Shown: piece by piece, positions 1-5,457 of the stretch | Layout of the letters: the number at the start of each line of letters is the position of its first letter | Numbering within the stretch: the first letter of the stretch is position 1 | Made by a program: the position numbers and the translations under genes | NCBI GenBank assembly: GCA_902826505.1 | Contig: CADEFG010000292.1 | Span: 1-6,595, forward strand | Length of the DNA stretch: 6,595 bases | Direction: 5' to 3' | Source: an uncultured Acidobacteriota bacterium | Lineage (GTDB): Bacteria; Acidobacteriota; Blastocatellia; Pyrinomonadales; Pyrinomonadaceae | Notes under the pieces: model-generated | Database searches by the model: none | What the model saw: the letters and a program-made list of their open reading frames with translations, nothing else | What the model was told of the DNA's origin: nothing

Positions 1-606
1 GGCTTCTCTGACTGTTGTCCTGTTTTGATTCTTTCCGAACATTTCGAGCGCCGCCGCCACCGCGTAATGTTGCTGTGCGCCTTGACGCAGGCGCCTCAGC
101 AGAGCCTGTTGGAGATGTTGAAACCGCTCCGCGGCAGATTTTGCCTCGCACAGGCGATCCCGCAACCGACCGGCTGACGGTCCCCAAAGTGCATCCAGAT
201 CAACGTGAGTGTCGGTGAGATCGCCCGCCGGAAGTCCGAGAAATGGGAAGGAGCCGCCGGGTCTGAAGTGAACCCCGATGATAAAAACATCTTTCTCGGC
301 AACAGGCGTGAAGCCGTGTCCATGTGCGCCCGAAACGACGGCACCGGAATGGCGGGAGCGGTTGTCGGCTGGTGAGACGTCGAAAAATGATAGTTCGTTT
401 TGCCGGAGATTAATCGCGAGTTCGAGCGTGCCCGTCGGAAGAATGCGCTCGATCTCGTGGGCTGCTTGGTCGCCTTCGTAAAGCCAGAAATTGTCGACAA
501 ACTTCGAAAGCGGTGGTTTCGGTTTGTAAAAGTTGAATATCGTGTCGATCTTTAAGGTCGTAAACTGTTGGGATTTGCCTCCGGCGATAGGTAATGTTGA
601 ATGCAT
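1..606 (-). CDS. AraC-family transcriptional regulator, N-terminal part (cut by window edge)
   Basis: The frame is open from an ATG at 604-606 to the left edge, giving 202 codons with no stop, so the C-terminus lies outside the window. The visible part matches the N-terminal sensor domain of AraC regulators of the DUF6597 type. It has PLSKFVDNFW (res. 32-41), then ILPTGTLELAINL (55-67), then GVHFRPGG (111-118), and a leucine-rich helical segment (about 140-175). This family normally has about 250-290 residues with two C-terminal helix-turn-helix motifs. The last visible residues (about 181-202, YAVAAALEMF onwards) look like the first helix of that DNA-binding domain. The start is uncertain: the frame stays open upstream of the ATG, a GTG directly precedes it, and no clear Shine-Dalgarno is visible. 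The inducer and target genes cannot be told. The repeated motif at 653-721, just upstream, could be an autoregulatory operator (inference). Confidence 0.88.
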   Translation of the reverse strand, partial: MHSTLPIAGGKSQQFTTLKIDTIFNFYKPKPPLSKFVDNFWLYEGDQAAHEIERILPTGTLELAINLRQNELSFFDVSPADNRSRHSGAVVSGAHGHGFTPVAEKDVFIIGVHFRPGGSFPFLGLPAGDLTDTHVDLDALWGPSAGRLRDRLCEAKSAAERFQHLQQALLRRLRQGAQQHYAVAAALEMFGKNQNRTTVREA

Positions 607-652
607 CACAATTAATATTTGACCAATATAAATTTCACTAAAGATCCGAAAA

Positions 653-721
653 TTAATTTTTGTGATGAGAATGAACTGGATAAGTGTTGCACAAAAATTA
701 GCAATTTCTCACAAAAATAAG
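653..721. promoter_or_regulatory. Three copies of a CACAAAAATTA-like motif, candidate operator
   Basis: CACAAAAATTAG (690-701) and CACAAAAATAAG (710-721) are plus-strand direct repeats that start exactly 20 bp apart. A third copy, CACAAAAATTAA, is on the minus strand at 653-664. The copies differ from each other at one or two of 12 positions. AraC-family proteins typically bind directly repeated half-sites about two helical turns apart. The motif lies 47-115 bp upstream of the AraC-type start codon. Autoregulation by that protein is therefore plausible, but it is inference; chance repetition in AT-rich DNA is the alternative. Confidence 0.45.
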
Positions 722-787
722 CGGATTAGAAGTTTTTAACAAAAGACCGGCGACCGGGATTTTAGGTATCTTGAGTGTTCTGCTGTT

Positions 788-838
788 CCAGAATAAGTAT
801 TCTTTTTTCAAAAGAATTGGCAAATATTATAATTCTGG
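788..838. repeat. Nested inverted repeats
   Basis: The outer arms CCAGAAT (788-794) and ATTCTGG (832-838) enclose two further hairpins. One is AGAATA-AG-TATTCT (790-803). The other is ATTCTTTT-TTC-AAAAGAAT (799-817), with perfect 8-bp arms. The 10-mer AATTCTGGTC at 831-840 recurs at 925-934 beside the second palindrome cluster. No clean stem plus T-run terminator is formed on either strand. The function is unknown. Confidence 0.5.
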
Positions 839-906
839 TCAATATAATCCAACGAATCCCTGTTTTCCAGAGGGTCTCAAGGAAGGGCTTTGGTGGTAAA
901 TTTAAT

Positions 907-944
907 CGGATCCGAATTTTATAAAATTCTGGTCGAGTTCGACC
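907..944. repeat. Three adjoining palindromes
   Basis: CGGATCCG (907-914) is a perfect 8-bp palindrome. It shares a base with GAATTTTATAAAATTC (914-929), a perfect 16-bp palindrome. One base further on is GGTCGA-GT-TCGACC (931-944), with 6-bp arms and a 2-base spacer. Such a run could be a protein-binding site, an RNA structure at the 3' end of the four-gene transcript, or part of an interspersed repeat. Nothing in the window decides between these. Confidence 0.6.
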
Positions 945-1038
945 TTGCGCCGGATTCAGAAGAACGGAATTTTCGACCATTTTCCGCCCTCGAGTAAAAA
1001 TAAGAGGGATAACCCATTTCGCCATCAATAAACATCCT

Positions 1039-1539
1039 CTATTTATTCGACACCCTTCGTTGTTGCCGGTCGTATTTATCAATCACTTTTTCGTAAAAGT
1101 CGATCAAGTCGTCCGTTCGTTGGCGTTGGTCGTTTGGAATCAAAATTTGATAATCCTTTAGATTATCCGGATTGTCCGGCGTGAACTTTCCGCTTTCGCT
1201 AGGAGAAAACTCTTTAATTCTGACAGTAAAAATGATAAATCCCGCTTCTAATGAGATCTTCCGAAGGCGAAAAATCTCATACAAAAGTTCTTCGGTGCCG
1301 TCTGAAATATAAATATGATTCCGCGTAAAACAAACTTTGCCGGTTTGTCCCCTGAAGGGAAAGGTTTGGGTGTAGTATTCCCATTCCTCAAATGTGTAAT
1401 CAAAAGTTAGAAAAATCCCCTTACCATGTCTGATATCGGTCAGGGCATCCGCGACGCCTTTTGATAAAAGCCAGATGGTAATCACGAAAAAAATAACTAT
1501 GATGGCAATTACAATTATCCAAATTATCATCTTAAACAC
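1039..1539 (-). CDS. Membrane-anchored hypothetical protein (one N-terminal TM helix), possible partner of the PAD-like protein
   Basis: The protein has 166 residues and I recognise no family. Residues about 4-27 are a single very hydrophobic helix (IIWIIVIAIIVIFFVITIWL). The remaining ~135 residues are soluble, alternating short beta-like stretches with a charged C-terminal helix (DDLIDFYEKVIDKYDRQQRR, about 142-161). The pattern recalls PH-like folds, which is only an impression. The start is GTG at 1537-1539; an in-frame TGA lies directly upstream, so no earlier start is possible. An ATG three codons later (1528-1530), with GAG eight bases before it, is an equally good start. The stop is TAG. 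The gene begins 30 bases after the PAD-like gene stop, so co-transcription is likely. A small membrane protein directly behind a putative effector is a common place for an immunity gene, but that role is inference. Confidence 0.85.
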   Translation of the reverse strand: MFKMIIWIIVIAIIVIFFVITIWLLSKGVADALTDIRHGKGIFLTFDYTFEEWEYYTQTFPFRGQTGKVCFTRNHIYISDGTEELLYEIFRLRKISLEAGFIIFTVRIKEFSPSESGKFTPDNPDNLKDYQILIPNDQRQRTDDLIDFYEKVIDKYDRQQRRVSNK

Positions 1540-1569
1540 TCAAAATTATCTCTGATTGCCCGCCACCTT

Positions 1570-4050
1570 TTAATCTTCCGTCGAATCTTCATTCGAATCT
1601 TCAATCGAATCCGCTTCGCTGATTTCATCGGCATCTTCATTTGTAGTTTTGTTAAAGGCGTTATAGCGAGAAAGGATTCCCTCCGCCGTATTTGCTTTTT
1701 CGGAAAACATTTTTATTTTAAGTTCCTTTAAATCACATTTTTGGAATTCGACAAATTTGTCAAAATTCGCACAGGAATTGGTGGCACAGTGCAAATTTCC
1801 CAACCCCCTGTTCAGATGGGCGCTTGGCATAAAGTGAACGGGAATCCGGTGGCTGGCAAATTGCAGTAAAACATAGGCTTCAAAGAGGTCGAAGGTATTT
1901 TCAGGGCAGGGTATTTTAATGAATTTATTGGTCGGCAGTATTTCATCGATCGATGGAATTCCGTTAAATTCGGCGATCAGCCAAGCCGTTGATTTCAGTT
2001 TTCCGGGTTCTTCGGAAAACTCGATCCCGGAGCCGGGCGGGATAAACGTACCAGCAATATCCAAGCAGGTCATTTTTTCATCGACCACAAAATCGACCAC
2101 TGCCGATTCTTTGATAAAATTATTAAAATCTGAGGATTCAAAAAACTCAACTTTCAATTGCATCACCTCGAGCAGTTGAGCGAACACGATCTTTGCCTCC
2201 TTGACCGTCACTCTAAAACTATGCTGACGGGGCATCACGACCGCGCCATTACAAGGCAGGAAATTGACCGCATTCGGCATTAACGGGCATTTCAGCATTG
2301 GCACCAAGATGATTTTATCGTGCCCGATGCCGAGTTCCTTCATCAGGTGAACGGAATTTCGGAGGTGCATCTGACCGACCGAAATGAAAAGTTTTCGGCG
2401 GCTCAGAAGATCTGCCGCCAGCCCCTGCTCGCGTGTTTCCCGGACACTACCTTCGATCGGGGTTGGGTTACTTTGGTTTTGCAGGCATTGACTTCCGGGG
2501 ATAATTTGTTCGTTCAAAAAGCCCGGTCGCAGATTTTCCAACCGTTTGAGCAAATAGAGCGCAAGCCCGGACGAAGGAAGCACCATCTTCCAGTTATCGG
2601 GTGTTCCGGCAAATCCGACACACTCGTCGGTGTGGTTGACATGTCCAAATGTGGAATCGACAATAACCACCGGCTGGACGGCTCTTTCGTAATTGGTCAG
2701 ATTTTTTTCGGGAAATTTACGTTTTGTGCCAATTAAGAGCGCGCCCAGGGGATGTTGATCGGTCGGCGGCGAAAACATGATGTTACCGCCCTCTGAAAAA
2801 CCGGCGATCTCCGTTCCGCCAAGCAGCTCATGTCGTTCGAAGTTATCGGCATGCAGGAGGATTCCCTGCTCAAACTTATCGTGTTTCGAGTTCCAAACGG
2901 CGATCGGATTAAACGGGTCGCGAATAAAGCCGGCTTGGGTTTCCACCCTGACTACTTTAACACCCGAAAGTTGCTCGAGTTTTTCGTGGAGATGATGATT
3001 GGTAAATTTTGGCGAGTCCATCAAATAAAGCTGTTTTGACGGGAAAATTTCAGAAACTCCGAACCAGCAGTCGGTTGAATCGACGCAGTTTTCCTTCCCC
3101 CGCATGAGAGGTTGGTCTTCTTCCTGAGATGATTCCTGGTTTTCCGTTTCTTTCGCCGGCTCTTCGGGTTCGTCAGAATCGTCAATTTTGACCGGAAGCT
3201 GTTCGGAACTATTGGCTTCATCATTATCCGATTCTTCGACCGGAGCCCACTGATGCCCTTTGTTTTCAGAACATTTTTGAGGAGTGGCGTCAGGATATAA
3301 GGTTTTTTTCTCGCATATGGAACATTTGTAGTTTTGTTGTTCGTCATCTTTCAGGTTTTCAACCCAGATATGGTCGCCGGTACAGCATTTTTTGTGAAAG
3401 TTTATCGGGAAATCGGTTTCCTGGTCGCAACCGATACATGTAAAATCTACTCCATCCTCCGGTTCGGGAACCGGCACCCATTCGTGCTCGTCGCCGCTGC
3501 AATCCTTGGTATAATAGCGAGTATAAGTTTTTTCTTCGCAAACCTCGCATTGATATTCCTGAAAGGGGATGATCAGCGGCGTCACATCGATCCATGCGTG
3601 CTTAACGCTTTCAATACATGGTTCGGCAAAAGTTTTGCGATCAATGGTGATCCGATCGCAAATACCGCATTGTAATTTTTTGATCGGAACAAACAATGGC
3701 GGTCTGGTCACCAACATACATTTGTGAGTAACGCCCGGACTGCATGCGGCGGTCGACAAAGTCCCCAAATCCTTCGAACTCTCGCCGCAAACAAAACATT
3801 TAAAGTATTTTTTTGACTCGCCGCTGACCGGAACTTCCAGCCAGCGGTGTTTAAAGCCTTCGGAGCAAGGTTCCGAAAAAGTTTTCCGGTCTTCGGTTTT
3901 CCGATCGCAAATAAAGCAACTATATTCTTTTTGAGGGACAAGGATTTCCTCATCGCGAGCTTCCAGCCATTCATGGTCAAACCCCGGAGCAAAGCATTGC
4001 CCCTTAACCGGCTGATGAGCGGTCGCGCCGCAAAACAAACATACGTACAT
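1570..4050 (-). CDS. Seven zinc-ribbon-like modules fused to a protein-arginine deiminase (PAD)-like domain
   Basis: The protein has 826 residues and no signal peptide or TM helix. Residues 4-268 hold seven modules of the form C-x2-C-x11-14-C-x3-6-H-x-W. The CxxC pairs are at 4/7, 45/48, 85/88, 128/131, 168/171, 205/208 and 243/246, and the histidines at 26, 68, 109, 151, 189, 227 and 266. An acidic linker follows (about 271-318). Residues about 340-765 resemble the PAD catalytic domain. RDPF gives D378 (substrate guanidinium Asp), GNIMFSPP (422-429) fits the family GNxxxSPP, NHTDE gives H473 and D475, and HCATN (754-758, family HCGTN) gives the nucleophile C755. The domain length also fits. 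PADs hydrolyse peptidyl-arginine to citrulline and ammonia. Other guanidine-modifying enzymes (agmatine deiminase) share the Cys/His/Asp core, but the GNxxxSPP and HxDE context favours PAD. The tail (804-826) is acidic. GGAG lies 7 bases before the ATG, which is 2 bases past the upstream stop. The substrate is unknown; secretion as an effector is inference. Confidence 0.82.
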   Translation of the reverse strand: MYVCLFCGATAHQPVKGQCFAPGFDHEWLEARDEEILVPQKEYSCFICDRKTEDRKTFSEPCSEGFKHRWLEVPVSGESKKYFKCFVCGESSKDLGTLSTAACSPGVTHKCMLVTRPPLFVPIKKLQCGICDRITIDRKTFAEPCIESVKHAWIDVTPLIIPFQEYQCEVCEEKTYTRYYTKDCSGDEHEWVPVPEPEDGVDFTCIGCDQETDFPINFHKKCCTGDHIWVENLKDDEQQNYKCSICEKKTLYPDATPQKCSENKGHQWAPVEESDNDEANSSEQLPVKIDDSDEPEEPAKETENQESSQEEDQPLMRGKENCVDSTDCWFGVSEIFPSKQLYLMDSPKFTNHHLHEKLEQLSGVKVVRVETQAGFIRDPFNPIAVWNSKHDKFEQGILLHADNFERHELLGGTEIAGFSEGGNIMFSPPTDQHPLGALLIGTKRKFPEKNLTNYERAVQPVVIVDSTFGHVNHTDECVGFAGTPDNWKMVLPSSGLALYLLKRLENLRPGFLNEQIIPGSQCLQNQSNPTPIEGSVRETREQGLAADLLSRRKLFISVGQMHLRNSVHLMKELGIGHDKIILVPMLKCPLMPNAVNFLPCNGAVVMPRQHSFRVTVKEAKIVFAQLLEVMQLKVEFFESSDFNNFIKESAVVDFVVDEKMTCLDIAGTFIPPGSGIEFSEEPGKLKSTAWLIAEFNGIPSIDEILPTNKFIKIPCPENTFDLFEAYVLLQFASHRIPVHFMPSAHLNRGLGNLHCATNSCANFDKFVEFQKCDLKELKIKMFSEKANTAEGILSRYNAFNKTTNEDADEISEADSIEDSNEDSTED
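1581..1616 (-). repeat. 12-bp tandem repeat (3 units) coding the acidic tail
   Basis: Three consecutive 12-bp units on the plus strand begin TCGAATCTTCA, TCGAATCTTCA and TCGAATCCGCT. They lie at the very 3' end of the 826-aa gene. On the coding strand they encode repeated D-S-x-E (DSIE, DSNE, DSTE). The first two units share 11 of 12 bases. The unit is a multiple of three, so slippage would lengthen or shorten the acidic tail without breaking the frame. Confidence 0.75.
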
Positions 4051-4052
4051 AA

Positions 4053-4691
4053 TTAATCTCCGTAGATTTCCTTGATCTTATTTCTCGTTTTCTCATTTAA
4101 TTCGCCGGTCGCCTCGTCACCGGACAGATGCTCGGTTTGAAAGTTACGAACGGCATTCCTTAAATGCTCGCTCGGCTTGCCGTCGATCGCTCCGAAGTAG
4201 AACCCGAGATTTGCCAGCCGTCCCTGGACGCCGGAGAGCTCGGTCAGCGGATTGATATATCCTAATTTGAATGTGAATTTTTCGCCGCTTTTCGAAAAGG
4301 TCACTTTAGCCCGTTTGGCATTCGGGGCAATTGCCGCGCGCAGATAGCCCTCGGAGTCGGTCTTCCCTGTGGTAATTCGCCCGTCGACCTCTAGCTGATA
4401 GGCTTCGCCGCCGCGCGGTTCGTGATTGTTCATAAAGCGGACGATCAGCTTTTCCGGGATGCCTTTGCGTTTGAAACGATGCCGCTTTTGAGTTGCCGCG
4501 AGCTCATTTTTTTCTTCTATCTTTCGAACAAAGACAATATCCTTCGGAAGTAGGGCGTTCGGATTCTTCCGCAGTTGCCGGAGTTCGCCGTTCCGGGGAT
4601 CAGCCCACACGGTTTCGGGCAATAAGCCGTACTTGACGGCAATACTTGAAATACAATCGCCTTGTTCAACGGTATGTTCACGGTATTCCAT
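4053..4691 (-). CDS. LysM / beta-sandwich / peptidoglycan-binding domain protein
   Basis: The protein has 212 residues and no signal peptide. Residues 5-57 are a LysM-like domain: HTVEQGDCISSIAVKYGL at the start and LLPKDIVFV at the end. LysM domains bind N-acetylglucosamine polymers. Residues about 70-143 look like a small Ig/carboxypeptidase-regulatory-like beta-sandwich (GGEAYQLEVDGRITTG, then TDSEGYL, then VTF). Residues about 150-209 are a PG_binding_1 module (VQGRLANLGFYFGAIDG, then AVRNFQTEH). From general knowledge, this order often occurs in small proteins beside secreted-effector or polymorphic-toxin genes. The lack of a Sec signal fits cytoplasmic folding and non-Sec export, but no secretion gene is in the window. 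The start is ATG at 4689-4691, with GGTG 10 bases upstream as a modest ribosome site. Its stop is 2 bases from the PAD-like ATG, so the two are translationally linked. It is paralogous to the 155-aa product upstream. Confidence 0.93.
   Translation of the reverse strand: MEYREHTVEQGDCISSIAVKYGLLPETVWADPRNGELRQLRKNPNALLPKDIVFVRKIEEKNELAATQKRHRFKRKGIPEKLIVRFMNNHEPRGGEAYQLEVDGRITTGKTDSEGYLRAAIAPNAKRAKVTFSKSGEKFTFKLGYINPLTELSGVQGRLANLGFYFGAIDGKPSEHLRNAVRNFQTEHLSGDEATGELNEKTRNKIKEIYGD
4058..4061 (-). promoter_or_regulatory. Ribosome binding site of the 826-aa gene inside the preceding gene
   Basis: The minus strand reads GGAG, then 7 bases, then the ATG at 4048-4050. The site lies in the last codons of the 212-aa gene, whose TAA (4053-4055) falls between it and the start codon. 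Ribosomes finishing the LysM protein can therefore restart on the PAD-like protein. It is the clearest Shine-Dalgarno in the window and fixes the start of the 826-aa protein. Confidence 0.75.
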
Positions 4692-4753
4692 AAGATTTTT
4701 TCACCGCTCCCTGGTCTTCAGATTTAATGCTGACGCGATCCTTAAAACGCCAA

Positions 4754-5221
4754 TCACTCGGATGTTGGCTTCGGACCGGTCGTTTCAAGATGTTCCCAAA
4801 CCTGTTTGTCGAGCTCCGGAAACGTCACCCGGCAGTCGCCCGCCGCCACGCTTTCGACCCGCGCCCAGCCGCGATCATCGAGCTCTCCTTCCTGCACATT
4901 TCCGTCGGGTAAAATAATGACGTATTTTTCATTGGGAACCGGTTCGTTATCTTCGCCGACCAATTCGATCTCGATCCAGTGCCGGTGCGGCGCCGCCTTC
5001 AGACTAAATTTGTGGACCTGGTTGGTTGGTTCTTTAACTTCTTTGACCCGTACCTCGGGGATAAAAACCTTATCGCCCGGCAGGAGTTCTTTAAGAGTTT
5101 TGCGTTTTTCCTTCAACGAACGGTTATTCGGGTGATCCCAGACAGTATCCGGCAGAAAACCGTGCTGTTGGATCACGCAAAAAATACAGTCGCCTAACTT
5201 TAAGGAGTAATTAGCGGACAT
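4754..5221 (-). CDS. LysM-like / beta-sandwich domain protein, first gene of the cluster
   Basis: The protein has 155 residues. Residues 5-55 are a LysM-like domain (SLKLGDCIFCVIQQHGFLP, ending LLPGDKVFIPE). Residues about 69-136 form a beta-sandwich of the Ig/carboxypeptidase-regulatory-like type (LVGEDNEPVPNEKYVIILPD, then GWARVESVAAGDCRVTFPEL). It parallels the 212-aa neighbour segment by segment: GDCI, LPDTVW against LPETVW, LLPGD against LLPKD, and HKF against HRF. It lacks the C-terminal peptidoglycan-binding module, so the pair looks like an old tandem duplication with one domain lost or gained. No signal peptide or TM helix is visible. The ATG at 5219-5221 fits the family N-terminus but has no obvious Shine-Dalgarno. 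A sigma70-like promoter lies about 50 bases upstream. The gap to the next gene is 62 bases, with nothing evident in it. The role may be adaptor or wall-docking factor for the downstream enzyme (inference). Confidence 0.92.
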   Translation of the reverse strand: MSANYSLKLGDCIFCVIQQHGFLPDTVWDHPNNRSLKEKRKTLKELLPGDKVFIPEVRVKEVKEPTNQVHKFSLKAAPHRHWIEIELVGEDNEPVPNEKYVIILPDGNVQEGELDDRGWARVESVAAGDCRVTFPELDKQVWEHLETTGPKPTSE

Positions 5222-5272
5222 GGTTATTTAAAAAATCGGAAAATGAAAGTTTTCAGGAAAAAGTTCATTTAT

Positions 5273-5299
5273 ATTATAGAACTGCCTTCCCGTCGTCAA
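5273..5299 (-). promoter_or_regulatory. Sigma70-like promoter for the four-gene minus-strand cluster
   Basis: The minus strand carries TTGACG (5294-5299) and TATAAT (5273-5278) with a 15-base spacer. An overlapping -10 alternative, TAATAT, gives the preferred 17-base spacer. Transcription would start near 5265, leaving about 45 bases before the ATG at 5221. The spacing is slightly short for the perfect -10 box, but both elements are close to consensus and the position suits the operon. Which sigma factors this host uses is unknown. Confidence 0.6.
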
Positions 5300-5330
5300 A
5301 TTAATAAAATATTTCACCCCGACTGATGAG

Positions 5331-5353
5331 GCTCCCGGCGGAGCTTTTTTTTT
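5331..5353 (+). terminator. Intrinsic-terminator-like hairpin, plus strand
   Basis: GCTCC (5331-5335), loop CGGC, GGAGC (5340-5344), then nine T residues (5345-5353). This is a textbook factor-independent terminator shape on the plus strand. No plus-strand gene precedes it within the window: the nearest upstream DNA is the promoter region of the minus-strand cluster, and the next plus-strand gene starts about 105 bases later. It could block antisense transcription, attenuate the small plus-strand gene, end a small RNA, or be the hairpin of an interspersed repeat. Confidence 0.6.
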
Positions 5354-5457
5354 CCGGCGGCAAACTTCCCTGGCGAACAATAAAACATTCACTTTATTTA
5401 GAATTGCGCTTGAGTCGAAATCTATTTTATCAAAAAACAAAATCCTCCCGAGATCAA

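Larger units (their letters stand above)
607..1038. other. Non-coding intergenic region, AT-rich and rich in inverted repeats
   Basis: This 432-base stretch separates the stop of the 166-aa gene from the start of the AraC-type gene, both on the minus strand. It must hold the end of one transcript and probably the promoter of the regulator. A weak minus-strand -10-like TATATT lies at 625-630, without a good -35 box. Two structured zones are listed separately: a repeated motif at 653-721 and palindromes at 788-838 and 907-944. A 106-codon minus-strand frame (762-1082) crosses it. I do not accept that frame as a gene because it overlaps the neighbouring gene out of phase, contains all the palindromes and matches nothing I know. 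Confidence 0.7.

Noticed and set aside
96..500. 134-codon minus-strand frame inside the AraC-type gene
   Set aside because: It is an out-of-phase shadow. The true frame is uninterrupted over all 202 codons and matches AraC sensor-domain motifs.
762..1082. 106-codon open frame on the minus strand
   Set aside because: It overlaps the end of the 166-aa gene out of phase, runs through every palindrome of the intergenic region and has no recognisable domain. Chance openness in AT-rich DNA is more likely.
1570..4050. Alternative reading of the catalytic domain as agmatine deiminase or arginine deiminase
   Set aside because: The HC-x-T core is shared, but GNxxxSPP and the HxDE motif in this order and spacing fit PAD better. 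It is kept only as a fallback in the entry.
5323..5344. CTGATGAG followed by a short stem, as in a hammerhead ribozyme core
   Set aside because: The conserved GAAA that must follow stem II is absent and a T9 run occupies its place. I also found no convincing stems I and III.
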